Numbered from the stretch's first letter, positions 45,748 through 55,116 are shown. The stretch: DNA of 58,261 nt from an uncultured Prevotella sp. (GCA_905236165.1 CAJOOC010000063.1:1-58261); one strand, 5' to 3'. Translations and numbers: made by a program. The notes: generated by a model not told the origin, from the letters alone.

Positions 45748-47556
45748 ATGCAGACACTTTGTCATCTTGCTTTGTTGCCTCATGAGCAGGCTAAGAAATA
45801 CGGCGACCGTACAGTCTTTGAGTATAAGGACTTCGGAAGTAAGACCTGGAAGAAGGCCACCTGGAACGATTTCTCTGATAACGTTAGGAGAGTTTCGTGT
45901 GCCATGTTGTCGTTAGGCATCAAGGTACAGGAGAATATTGGTGTCTTCTCGCAGAATGCGCTGCCGTATATCTACACCGACTTCGGCGCTTTCGGTATCA
46001 GGGCTGTGTCCATTCCTTTTTATGCAACGAGTTCGGAGCAGCAGCTGCAGTTCGTCATCAACGATGCCCAGATACGTTTTATCTTCGTCGGTGAGCAGGA
46101 GCAGTATGATAAGGCACGCCGCGTACAGGCTTTATGCAGCACCTTGGAGCGAATCATCGTCTACGATGAAATGGTTGTCTTTGCCGACCATGACGTCACC
46201 TCGATGCGCTTCTCTGACTTTATCAAACTGGGTGATGAGCCTGCCTTGGAAGGTCCGCGGCAGCAGCGTCTTTCAGAGAGTAATGATGATGACCTGGCCA
46301 ACATCCTCTATACATCAGGCACCACGGGCGATCCCAAGGGCGTGATGCTCTCCTTCGGACAGTACACGGCGGCATTCAAGGCGAATAATGAATGTGTGCC
46401 CATTGACGAGAACGACCGTATCATCACCTTCCTCCCTATCACACATATCTTTGAGAGGGGATGGGACTTTCTGGCTCTGACAGAGGGTAGTACATTGATA
46501 ATCAATACGAACCCTCACGAGATACAGGAGGCGATGCGTGAGACGCACCCCACGTGCATGTCGGCTGTGCCGCGCTTCTGGGAGAAGGTATATGCAGGTG
46601 TCATGGCCAAGATTGACAATGCCTCGCCCATGCAGCAGAAGATGCTCAGGGAGGCCCTCAGCATTGGCTATGAATATAATATAAGGCACAAGGCAGCAGG
46701 CAAGAAGGCTCCGCTGGGCCTGTCTCTGAAATATAAGGTGATAGACAAGACGCTTCTCTCACTGGTGAGAAAGCAGTTAGGTCTGAAACGCCCGAATATC
46801 TTCCCGACAGCCGGAGCGGTGGTGTCGAAAGAGGTGGAGACCTTCGTCCACTCCATAGGCATCACGATGATAGTCGGCTATGGGCTGACGGAAAGTCTGG
46901 CAACGGTGTCGTGCGACCATCGCGATGAGAAATATACCGTGGGTTCTGTTGGCAGACCCATTAACGGGATTGAGATACGTATCGGCGAGAACTCAGAGAT
47001 ACTGCTGAAGGGACCCACCATCACCAAGGGTTACTACCGTCGTGACGAACTGAACCGTGAGGCATTCACCGAAGACGGCTTCTTCCGCACTGGTGATGCG
47101 GGGTATTTGAAGGATGGAGAGCTGTTCCTCACGGAGCGCATCAAAGACCTTTACAAAACCAGCAACGGTAAGTATGTTGCTCCGCAGGCCGTGGAGTCGA
47201 AGTTGCTGGTGGATAAATATATCGAGCAGATAGCAGTGATTGCTGATGAGCGTAAGTTTGTCAGCGCGCTCATAGTGCCTGCCTATCCCATGTTGGAGGA
47301 GTATGCCCTGCAGAATGACATACACTTTGCCGACAGGGCCGACCTCTGTAGCAATCCTAAGATAATGCAGATGCTCGCAGAACGCATCGAAACCCTGCAG
47401 CAGGGACTGGCGGGATATGAACAGGTGAAGCGGTTCACCTTGCTTACCGAACCGTTCTCTATGGAGAATGGCGAACTCACCAATACACTCAAGACCCGCC
47501 GCCCAACCATCATAAAGAATCACGCCGAAGAGATAGAGGCGATGTATAAGGAATGA
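45748..47556 (+). CDS. Long-chain fatty acid--CoA ligase (AMP-binding)
   Basis: LANILYTSGTTGDPKGVMLSFGQYTAAF; GYGLTESLATVSCDHRDEKYTVGSVGRPINGIEIRI; FRTGDAGYLKDGELFLTERIKDLYKTSNGKYVAPQAVE. Confidence 0.95.
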   Translation: MQTLCHLALLPHEQAKKYGDRTVFEYKDFGSKTWKKATWNDFSDNVRRVSCAMLSLGIKVQENIGVFSQNALPYIYTDFGAFGIRAVSIPFYATSSEQQLQFVINDAQIRFIFVGEQEQYDKARRVQALCSTLERIIVYDEMVVFADHDVTSMRFSDFIKLGDEPALEGPRQQRLSESNDDDLANILYTSGTTGDPKGVMLSFGQYTAAFKANNECVPIDENDRIITFLPITHIFERGWDFLALTEGSTLIINTNPHEIQEAMRETHPTCMSAVPRFWEKVYAGVMAKIDNASPMQQKMLREALSIGYEYNIRHKAAGKKAPLGLSLKYKVIDKTLLSLVRKQLGLKRPNIFPTAGAVVSKEVETFVHSIGITMIVGYGLTESLATVSCDHRDEKYTVGSVGRPINGIEIRIGENSEILLKGPTITKGYYRRDELNREAFTEDGFFRTGDAGYLKDGELFLTERIKDLYKTSNGKYVAPQAVESKLLVDKYIEQIAVIADERKFVSALIVPAYPMLEEYALQNDIHFADRADLCSNPKIMQMLAERIETLQQGLAGYEQVKRFTLLTEPFSMENGELTNTLKTRRPTIIKNHAEEIEAMYKE

Positions 47557-47574
47557 TGTAAATATTGTCCTAGA

Positions 47575-47595
47575 GTCTGCGATACCATCGCAGAC
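47575..47595. repeat. Palindrome GTCTGCGATaccATCGCAGAC
   Basis: Read directly; same family as 16863 and 23186. Confidence 0.9.
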
Positions 47596-47620
47596 ATCCA
47601 TAATTAAATTTGAAAGATAG

Positions 47621-48745
47621 GTGATAACACAAGATCAACTGAAAGACATCCTTGACCGTGCCGAGGCTCTTAACAAATACCTCGACATAGACAGGAAGAA
47701 AATAGAATATGAAGAGGAGGACCTGCGCACTCAGGCTCCCGACTTCTGGGACGACCCTGAGAGGGCCCGAGCCCAGATGAAGGTGGTGGGCGACCTGAAG
47801 AAGTGGCTCGATGGCTACAAGGAGGTGCGCACCGCTGCTGATGAGTTGGAGCTGTCGCTGGAGTTCTACCGCGATGAGATGCTCACCGAGGCAGAGGTCG
47901 ACGAGGCCTATCAGCGTGCCTTGACGGCCATTGAAGACCTTGAGATGAAGAATATGCTACGTCAGGAGGAAGACCCTATGGACGCTGTGCTGAAGATAAA
48001 CTCCGGTGCTGGAGGTACCGAGGCCCAGGACTGGGCTCAGATGCTCATGCGTATGTATATGCGCTGGGCAGAAAAGGGGGGCTACAAGTGCACCATCGTA
48101 GACCTCCTCGAGGCTGACGAAGCCGGCATCAAGTCGGTGACAATGCAGATAGAGAATGTGGCGGGTACTGGCGCTGACTATGCCTACGGATACCTCAAGA
48201 GCGAGAGTGGCGTACATCGCCTTGTGCGTGTCTCGCCATATAATGCCCAGGGAAAGCGAATGACGTCCTTCGCCTCTGTCTTCGTCACGCCCCTCGTTGA
48301 TGATACCATTGAGGTGTATGTTGATCCGGCACGCGTCTCGTGGGACACGTTCCGCTCAAGTGGTGCTGGCGGACAGAACGTCAATAAGGTTGAGACGGGA
48401 GTCAGGTTGCGCTATATGTATAAAGATCCCGATACGGGCGAGGAGGAGGAAATCCTCATTGCCAATACCGAGTCGCGCAAACAGCAGCAGAACAGGGAGA
48501 ACGCAATGCGTCTGCTTAAGTCACAGCTCTATGACCGTGCCATGAAGAAACGCATGGAGGCCCAGGCTGCTATCGAGGCCGGCAAGATGAAGATAGAGTG
48601 GGGCAGCCAGATACGCTCCTACGTCTTCGACGACAAACGCGTGAAAGACCATCGCACGGGCTATCAGACCTCTGACGTCGATGCCGTGATGGACGGTAAG
48701 CTGGAGGGGTTCATCAAGGCCTACCTCATGGCTCTGAATAACTAA
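47621..48745 (+). CDS. prfB: Peptide chain release factor 2 (GTG start, no programmed frameshift)
   Basis: SSGAGGQNVNKVETGVRLRY GGQ motif; KYLDIDRKKIEYEEEDLRTQAPDFWDD N-terminus in a single frame. Confidence 0.96.
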   Translation: MITQDQLKDILDRAEALNKYLDIDRKKIEYEEEDLRTQAPDFWDDPERARAQMKVVGDLKKWLDGYKEVRTAADELELSLEFYRDEMLTEAEVDEAYQRALTAIEDLEMKNMLRQEEDPMDAVLKINSGAGGTEAQDWAQMLMRMYMRWAEKGGYKCTIVDLLEADEAGIKSVTMQIENVAGTGADYAYGYLKSESGVHRLVRVSPYNAQGKRMTSFASVFVTPLVDDTIEVYVDPARVSWDTFRSSGAGGQNVNKVETGVRLRYMYKDPDTGEEEEILIANTESRKQQQNRENAMRLLKSQLYDRAMKKRMEAQAAIEAGKMKIEWGSQIRSYVFDDKRVKDHRTGYQTSDVDAVMDGKLEGFIKAYLMALNN

Positions 48746-48769
48746 CACATTCAAACAATATCAACAACA

Positions 48770-48919
48770 ATGAGTAACAAAGCAAAAAAAGAAGCAAAGA
48801 AGGCTGCCTATGCAGCCAAGAAGGAACAGGAAGGCCGCAAGGTGATAAATTGGATTTTCGGCATCCTTATCGCGCTGGGTGTGCTGTATGCCATCTATTC
48901 CATGTACATCATGGCATAA
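48770..48919 (+). CDS. Small single-TM protein (49 aa), absent from the ORF track
   Basis: ATG at 48770: MSNKAKKEAKKAAYAAKKEQEGRKVINWIFGILIALGVLYAIYSMYIMA*; Lys-rich N-terminus then a TM helix. Confidence 0.7.
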   Translation: MSNKAKKEAKKAAYAAKKEQEGRKVINWIFGILIALGVLYAIYSMYIMA

Positions 48920-48923
48920 CAAA

Positions 48924-49002
48924 TTGAGAATTGAAAATTAAGTTGGTGTATGGTATAGTACCCTGGTAATCATAATTCTCAATTCTCAATTCTCAATCTT
49001 CA
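48924..49002. repeat. ATTGAGAATTGAAAATT and AATTCTCAATTCTCAATTCTCAA tracts in opposite orientation
   Basis: Read directly; the right tract abuts the ATG of the CYTH gene (cttcaATGgag). Confidence 0.9.
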
Positions 49003-49554
49003 ATGGAGATAGAACGCAAATACCTCGTAAAGCGAGATGGGTCGTTCCGGTCAATGGTGGTGTCATCTACGGACATCGCCCAGGGATATATGGCCGTTCA
49101 GGGCGCCACGGTGCGCATACGTCTTCGTTCTCGTAGCGCTGCAAGCGCCTTTCGTAAGAGCGGCAGCACCGCTTCGTCTTCGTCCCCAGAGGGCGTCGCC
49201 TACCTCACCATCAAAGGCCCGTCCCGTGACGGAGGACTGTCGCGCTATGAGTTTGAGCGCGAGATACCCCTTGCCGATGCAGAGGAAATGCTGCATCTGT
49301 GTAAGGGCGGACTGGTGGAGAAGACGCGCCATATCGTGGAATACGAGGGACACGTCTGGGAGATTGATGAGTTTCATGGAGCCAACGAGGGACTGCTCAT
49401 GGCAGAGGTCGAGTTGGCTGAGCCTGACGAGGCAGTCATCTTGCCCCCCTTCATCGGACCAGAGGTGACAGGCGATCCACACTTCTATAATAAGCGCATG
49501 CTGACAGACCCCTATCCCAACTGGAGGCACTTGCTCCCAGAGGAATACAGGTAA
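49003..49554 (+). CDS. CYTH domain (adenylate cyclase class IV/triphosphate tunnel metalloenzyme) protein
   Basis: MEIERKYLVK; ATVRIRL...AYLTIKGPSRDGGLSRYEFEREIPLADAEEML; WEIDEFHGANEGLLMAEVELAEPDE. Confidence 0.93.
   Translation: MEIERKYLVKRDGSFRSMVVSSTDIAQGYMAVQGATVRIRLRSRSAASAFRKSGSTASSSSPEGVAYLTIKGPSRDGGLSRYEFEREIPLADAEEMLHLCKGGLVEKTRHIVEYEGHVWEIDEFHGANEGLLMAEVELAEPDEAVILPPFIGPEVTGDPHFYNKRMLTDPYPNWRHLLPEEYR
49126..49197 (+). repeat. 72-bp in-frame hairpin-module insert in the CYTH gene
   Basis: CGTAGCGCTGCAAGCGC identical to 56599-56615, with TTTCGT following at both sites. Confidence 0.88.
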
Positions 49555-49560
49555 AAAAAT

Positions 49561-50040
49561 ATGACATCAGAACAGACAGAATCGCTCGTAGCCAAGGGCG
49601 TGGCCTACTTCAAGCAGGGCTATAACTGCTCACAGTCGGTCACGTTGGCTTTTGCTGACTATTACGATGTGCCCGAAGACCTCATGGCACGCATCTCAGC
49701 CTCCTTTGGGGGCGGTATCGGCAGGATGCGTGAGACGTGTGGCACGGCATCAGGTATGTTTATGCTGGCTGGGCTACAGATTGCCACACCTTATGCTGAC
49801 AAAGAGGTGAAAGCAAGGAACTATGCCGCTGTGCAGCAATTGGCAGCTGCATTTAAGGCCCAGACAGGGTCGCTGATATGCAGGGAGCTATTGACGGGCT
49901 ATGTAAAGGACATAAAGGTCAGCACCGACCCTACACCCGAAGAGCGTACCGATGAATACTACCGCAAGCGCCCATGCGTAAAGATGGTAGAGTTGGCCAT
50001 AAGGACCTACTGCAAATGGCTGTCAGGGGAAATTCGTTAA
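49561..50040 (+). CDS. C_GCAxxG_C_C family protein
   Basis: YFKQGYNCSQSVTLAFADYY; ASFGGGIGRMRETCGTASGMFMLAG. Confidence 0.9.
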   Translation: MTSEQTESLVAKGVAYFKQGYNCSQSVTLAFADYYDVPEDLMARISASFGGGIGRMRETCGTASGMFMLAGLQIATPYADKEVKARNYAAVQQLAAAFKAQTGSLICRELLTGYVKDIKVSTDPTPEERTDEYYRKRPCVKMVELAIRTYCKWLSGEIR

Positions 50041-50070
50041 TTTGTTAATTCGTTAATTTGTTAATTCGAA
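50031..50070 (+). repeat. TTAATTYG octamer array between two CDS
   Basis: aattcgttaatttgttaattcgttaatttgttaattcgaa; contains the stop codon of the upstream gene. Confidence 0.92.
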
Positions 50071-50073
50071 TAT

Positions 50074-52635
50074 ATGACCTACGGACATTATGATGACGCC
50101 AATCGCGAATACGTCATCACCAGCCCTGCTACGCCCTTCCCTTGGATTAATTACCTGGGGAACGAGGATTTCTTTGGGTTGATATCTAACACGGCAGGAG
50201 GATACGACTTCTACCTCGATGCCAAGTTTCGTCGCATCACGCGCTATAGATATAATGGCGTTCCCATGGATAATGGTGGACGTTATTTCTATATCAAGGA
50301 CGGCGACACAGTGTGGAACCCCGGATGGAAGCCCTGCAAGACACCTCTCGACAGCTATGAGTGCCGGCATGGCATGAACTACACCCGCATCACGGGGAGC
50401 AAGAACGACATCACGGCCAGTGTGCTATTCTTCGTGCCGCTGAAGACGTGGGCAGAGGTGCAGAAGGTGACGCTCACCAACAACACCTCTCAGAGGAAGA
50501 GCCTGAAACTATTCTCCTTCGTGGAGTGGTGCCTGTGGAATGCAGCTACGGATATGGAGAATTTCCAGCGTAACTGGTCAACGGGGGAGGTGGAGATTGA
50601 TGGTAGCGTGATATATCATAAAACGGAATACAAGGAACGCCGCAACCACTACGCTTTTTATTCTGTCAACACTCCCGTCTCGGGTTACGACACAGACCGT
50701 GAGAGCTTTATCGGTCTTTATAACGACTTCTCCGAACCACAGTGTGTCATGGCGGGCAAGGCAGGCAATTCGCTTGCCAATGGCTGGAGTCCTATAGCCT
50801 CACATTACATAGAGGTGGAGCTTGCCCCGGGTGAGAGCAGGGACTTCATCTTCCTCTTGGGCTATGTGGAGAACGACAGGGACGAGAAGTTCTGCGAGGC
50901 CGACATAGAGCGCAAGCGCCGCGGAGAGCTCGTCTCCTCCCAGGCCAGCGATGTCACGCTCGTCAACAAGTCGAAGGCACAGGCCACAATACGGCGTTTC
51001 GCTACCGTGGAGGACGTGGATAAGGCCTTCGAGGAGCTGCGCAGCATGTGGGACGACCTGCTCGGGCGCTATACCGTCAGCAGCGATGATCCACGTCTCA
51101 GCCGTATGGTCAATATATGGAACCAGTACCAGTGCATGATAACCTTCTGCTTCTCCCGGTCAGCCAGCTTCTTCGAGAGTGGCGTAGGGCGCGGCATGGG
51201 ATTCCGCGACTCCAACCAGGATCTTGTGGGCTTTGTTCATCAGGTCCCCTCACGTGCGCGGCAGCGCATCATCGACATCGCTTCTACACAGTTCCCTGAC
51301 GGAGGATGTTACCACCAGTACCAGCCCTTGACCAAGCGCGGCAACAACGATATCGGTGGAGGTTTCAACGACGACCCTTGCTGGCTCATCTTCGGAACGG
51401 TGGCGTATATCAAGGAGACAGGAGACTTCAGCATCCTCGACGAGATGGTGCCATGGGACAATGAGCCCGGTACGGAGGTGACGCTGCTCGAGCATCTGCG
51501 TATCTCGTTCAATCACGTCGTGGAGAACCTCGGCCCGCATGGTCTGCCACTCATCGGACGTGCTGACTGGAACGACTGCCTTAACCTCAACTGCTTCTCA
51601 TGGGACCCTAACGAATCATTCCAGACAACAGAAAACAAGAGCGAGGGCTCAAAGGCAGAGTCGCTGATGATTGCCGGGCTCTTCGTCGTGACGGGAAAGG
51701 AATATGTAGAGCTGTTGAAGGCCCTCTCACAAACTCCTTCCACCCCTGTAATAAACTTCCCCTCTAAGACTATAGGGGGTCAGTGGGCGTTGAAAATGTC
51801 CAATTCTCAATTCTCAAACGAAATCTCCCGTGCCCAGAAGTGCATCGACGACATGGTGCAGGCTGTGAAGAAGCATGGCTGGGACGGAGAATGGTTCCTC
51901 CGTGCCTACGACTACTACGGCAACAAGATTGGCTCCAAGGAGTGTGAGGAAGGCAAGATTTTCATCGAGTCGCAGGGCTTCTGCACTATGGCCGGCATTG
52001 GACTTGAGGAAGGTATGGCCGACAAGGCCATCGACTCATGTCGCAAATACCTTGACAGCGACTTCGGCATGGTGCTCAACAATCCGGCCTTCACACGCTA
52101 TCATGTGGAGATGGGCGAGATAAGCTCCTATCCTGCGGGCTACAAGGAGAATGCCGGCATCTTCTGCCATAACAACCCCTGGGTCATCATTGGCGAGACC
52201 GTCGCGGGACGCGGCAACGACGCATGGGAGCTGTTCCGCAAAATCAGCCCGATGTATATCGAAGACCAGACCCTCCACAAGGTCGAGCCTTACGTGAACT
52301 GTCAGATGGTGGCAGGCAAGGATGCCGCCAGGCCCGGTGAGGGCAAGAACTCATGGCTCACGGGCACGGCAGCATGGATGTGGCTCACCGTCAGCCAGTA
52401 TCTCCTGGGTGTCAAACCAACGTATGACGGTCTGCTCATAGACCCGTGTCTCTCAGAAGACATTAAGGAATATACTGTCCGTCGTGTCATTCGTGATGGG
52501 GAATATATCATCAGGGTGAGCAACCCCAATGGCAGGCAGAAAGGCGTCGCTACCGTCACCGTCGATGGTGCCCCCGTCAATGGCAACGTCATACCCTACA
52601 CCCCCGGCACCCACACCGTCGACGTCATAATGTAA
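50074..52635 (+). CDS. Glycoside hydrolase family 94 phosphorylase (cellobiose phosphorylase-like)
   Basis: [110 protein letters not shown]. Confidence 0.93.
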   Translation: MTYGHYDDANREYVITSPATPFPWINYLGNEDFFGLISNTAGGYDFYLDAKFRRITRYRYNGVPMDNGGRYFYIKDGDTVWNPGWKPCKTPLDSYECRHGMNYTRITGSKNDITASVLFFVPLKTWAEVQKVTLTNNTSQRKSLKLFSFVEWCLWNAATDMENFQRNWSTGEVEIDGSVIYHKTEYKERRNHYAFYSVNTPVSGYDTDRESFIGLYNDFSEPQCVMAGKAGNSLANGWSPIASHYIEVELAPGESRDFIFLLGYVENDRDEKFCEADIERKRRGELVSSQASDVTLVNKSKAQATIRRFATVEDVDKAFEELRSMWDDLLGRYTVSSDDPRLSRMVNIWNQYQCMITFCFSRSASFFESGVGRGMGFRDSNQDLVGFVHQVPSRARQRIIDIASTQFPDGGCYHQYQPLTKRGNNDIGGGFNDDPCWLIFGTVAYIKETGDFSILDEMVPWDNEPGTEVTLLEHLRISFNHVVENLGPHGLPLIGRADWNDCLNLNCFSWDPNESFQTTENKSEGSKAESLMIAGLFVVTGKEYVELLKALSQTPSTPVINFPSKTIGGQWALKMSNSQFSNEISRAQKCIDDMVQAVKKHGWDGEWFLRAYDYYGNKIGSKECEEGKIFIESQGFCTMAGIGLEEGMADKAIDSCRKYLDSDFGMVLNNPAFTRYHVEMGEISSYPAGYKENAGIFCHNNPWVIIGETVAGRGNDAWELFRKISPMYIEDQTLHKVEPYVNCQMVAGKDAARPGEGKNSWLTGTAAWMWLTVSQYLLGVKPTYDGLLIDPCLSEDIKEYTVRRVIRDGEYIIRVSNPNGRQKGVATVTVDGAPVNGNVIPYTPGTHTVDVIM
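51726..51824 (+). repeat. Composite repeat insert within GH94
   Basis: 51759-51793 matches the reverse complement of 33248-33281; 51800-51817 is the AATTCTCAATTCTCAA repeat. Confidence 0.88.
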
Positions 52636-52655
52636 AACCACGCTGACGTGGGAAC

Positions 52656-52770
52656 AATTTGTTAATTTGTTAATTCGTTGTACCCAGGGACGTGGGCGTC
52701 TCGCCCGCGACAAAAAAGGTTCGACCTCTTATAATTCGTTAATTCGTTAATTTGTTAATTCGAAACCGTT
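52656..52770. repeat. TTAATTYG array interrupted by a GGGACGTGGGCGTC palindromic element
   Basis: aatttgttaatttgttaattcgttg + cagggacgtgggcgtctcgcccgcgaca (52685-52712) + aattcgttaattcgttaatttgttaattcgaa. Confidence 0.93.
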
Positions 52771-52774
52771 TTCA

Positions 52775-54109
52775 ATGTACGAAAAAATAGGCTATGCTCT
52801 TGGCGATGCTGCAGCAGGCGGCATCACATGGAAGGTAATGTCGATAGCCTTCCCGTTCTTCTTCACCAATGTCTTCGGGCTCACCGTGGCCGATACGGCA
52901 ACGCTGATGCTTGTGGCGCGTATGTTCGACGTCATCACCGACCCTCTCATGGGAAGCCTGGCCGACCGTACCCGTTCGCGCTGGGGCACATACCGCCCTT
53001 GGCTCATCTTCGGAGCCATACCCTTCGGACTCATCTTCGCCCTGCTCCTCTACACCCCCGACTTCGGGCCTGTGGGCAAGCGCATCTATGCCTATACGCT
53101 CTATCTGCTGATGATGGCGGTATATACGGCGGTGAATGTGCCGTATGGCTCGCTGCTGGGCGTGATGACCGACGATGACAACGAGAAGAACCAGTTCTCG
53201 TCCTATCGCATGGTAGGAGCCTATGCCATGGGCTTCGTCACACTCCTCTCCTTCCCCTATCTGCAGAAAATGGTGGGAGGCAGCAATGCTCACCAGTACG
53301 CCGTCCTCGGAGCAGGCTTCGGCACCCTCGCTGCGGTGATGACGCTGGCATGCGGACTGATGACCAGGGAAAGACTGAAACCCGTCATGGCCGAGACATT
53401 CTCCATGAAACAGTATGCAGACCTCCTCCGCAACAAACCATGGATATACCTCACCCTCATCGGCATCTGCACCAACTTCTTCAATGGCTTCCGCTATGCC
53501 GTGGCGGGCTATCTGCTCGAATACTGCCTGCATGGCAACGTCACCATCAGCGGACTCATCATCAACTATACCGTCTTCATGACCTTCGGCGAGGTCACCT
53601 GCATGATCTTCGGAGCCCTCTCGCCTGCCTTCACGCGTTGGGCGGGCTCTAAGCGCAGGGCATTCATCATCGCCGCAGCCATCTGTGCGGTGTCGTCGGT
53701 GCTCTTCTTCTTCATACCCATGCAACCCGCGTATATCTGGGCAATGATAGCCATCGTGGTAATAACATCTGTGGGCATAGGGCTCTATTCGCCACTGCTG
53801 TGGTCTATGTATGCCGACGTTGCCGACTATGCCACGGAGAAGAACGGCACCTCATCAACGGGACTCATCTTCTCCTCGGGCACGATGTCGCAGAAGTTCG
53901 GCTCTGCCATCTCCGGAGCACTCGTGGCATTGCTGCTGGGCATGGCAGGCTTCGTGTCGCAGACCAATGAGGCGACAGGCGAGACCGTCATCACCATCAC
54001 CAACGCCGAAGCCGTCAACCAGATGATATGGGCTATCTTCTCCCTCTTCCCCGCAGCAATAGTCCTCATCATGATATACCTTATTTATAAATACCCTATC
54101 AGGAAATAA
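52775..54109 (+). CDS. MFS/GPH-family sugar:cation symporter
   Basis: YALGDAAAGGITWKVMSIAFPFFFTNVFGL; DPLMGSLADRTRSRWGTYRPWLIFGAIPFG. Confidence 0.93.
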   Translation: MYEKIGYALGDAAAGGITWKVMSIAFPFFFTNVFGLTVADTATLMLVARMFDVITDPLMGSLADRTRSRWGTYRPWLIFGAIPFGLIFALLLYTPDFGPVGKRIYAYTLYLLMMAVYTAVNVPYGSLLGVMTDDDNEKNQFSSYRMVGAYAMGFVTLLSFPYLQKMVGGSNAHQYAVLGAGFGTLAAVMTLACGLMTRERLKPVMAETFSMKQYADLLRNKPWIYLTLIGICTNFFNGFRYAVAGYLLEYCLHGNVTISGLIINYTVFMTFGEVTCMIFGALSPAFTRWAGSKRRAFIIAAAICAVSSVLFFFIPMQPAYIWAMIAIVVITSVGIGLYSPLLWSMYADVADYATEKNGTSSTGLIFSSGTMSQKFGSAISGALVALLLGMAGFVSQTNEATGETVITITNAEAVNQMIWAIFSLFPAAIVLIMIYLIYKYPIRK

Positions 54110-54123
54110 TCCCGTTCCTATAC

Positions 54124-54162
54124 TAAAAGCTTAATGCTTAAAGCTCAATGCTTAAAGCTCAT
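54124..54162. repeat. GCTTAATGCTTAAAGCTCAATGCTTAAAGC tract
   Basis: Read directly; related tract at 58228-58261. Confidence 0.85.
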
Positions 54163-54198
54163 AACCACCCCCCTCCCAGCGGCGCAATTATAAAAGAA

Positions 54199-54230
54199 GC
54201 GTGGGGCACGCCTATTGGCATGTCCCACGC
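54199..54230. terminator. Bidirectional terminator between convergent genes
   Basis: GCGTGGGGCACGCC tatt GGCATGTCCCACGC. Confidence 0.75.
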
Positions 54231-54265
54231 ATTGATTTTATAAAATGAATGGTTAATGGTCAACT

Positions 54266-54293
54266 CAGGGACGTGGGCATCTTGCCCGCGATA
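54266..54293 (+). repeat. GGGACGTGGGC palindromic element, variant with a compensatory pair change
   Basis: cagggacgtgggcatcttgcccgcgata. Confidence 0.9.
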
Positions 54294-54311
54294 ATGCTTA
54301 ACGCTTAACGC

Positions 54312-54974
54312 CTAAAAGTCTGCTATGGCGAAATCTTTCCCAAAGGCCTTTGCACTCTGTGGCCATGTAGTCGTTTCAGACATACCGTCACCGTCACCGA
54401 TGATGCGATAGCGACCAGGCTTCATGATGTACTTCTCTTCGTAGTCATTATTCTCCAGCATAATGAACGCATAGCGCATGTCCTTAATGCCGCTGGAAGT
54501 CTTTGTACCAGTGATCAGCGTCGCAGTCTTGTAGGTGTAGCCGTGGTTTGTTCCCGACATGTTCAAGTATATGGTGAAGTTGTTGCCCTTACCGCTGATG
54601 AGGGCTCCACTGCCTGTACCTGTGCTACCGCCGGACTCCATGAGGCTGATGGTGTTATTGGTCGTGTTCTGACTATAGAAGTTGAAGTATGCATCTGAAA
54701 ATTCATCTATGCCCTGTGCATTGTATGAGTCATAGATTAGTTTTGCAGGCGACATAATGTATACACCTTCTATTGACGGCGGTGTCACACCATCATAGAT
54801 AGTTATGTGTTTTGACAACTCGCTAAGGTACTGGGCCGGTATTACAGTCGTAATACGACTGTCCTCGTATGTCACTGGGGAGTCAGAGCCACCATTATCA
54901 TCATCACCACCGCAGCCGGTGAATCCCAACATCGCTCCGAAGAGCATTGCAATCATTGTAAGTTCTTTCTTCAT
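54312..54974 (-). CDS. Lipoprotein of unknown function
   Basis: MKKELTMIAMLFGAMLGFTGCGGDDDNGG lipobox; no recognised domain. Confidence 0.75.
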   Translation of the reverse strand: MKKELTMIAMLFGAMLGFTGCGGDDDNGGSDSPVTYEDSRITTVIPAQYLSELSKHITIYDGVTPPSIEGVYIMSPAKLIYDSYNAQGIDEFSDAYFNFYSQNTTNNTISLMESGGSTGTGSGALISGKGNNFTIYLNMSGTNHGYTYKTATLITGTKTSSGIKDMRYAFIMLENNDYEEKYIMKPGRYRIIGDGDGMSETTTWPQSAKAFGKDFAIADF

Positions 54975-55116
54975 TGTTCAGTTTTTTTTAGGGTAATATT
55001 TGATTCTTTACTTTTGACTTCGTCGACCCACTCACAATGCTTCTTAAAGAATTTGCCCGCCCCGCGGGGGCAACAACGGGCAATTCTTTATAGTCGCTTT
55101 GCTCGGGGTTCACTCT

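Noticed and set aside
52772-53725. 317-aa antisense ORF opposite the MFS transporter
   Set aside because: His/Glu-rich low-complexity product typical of a mirror frame.
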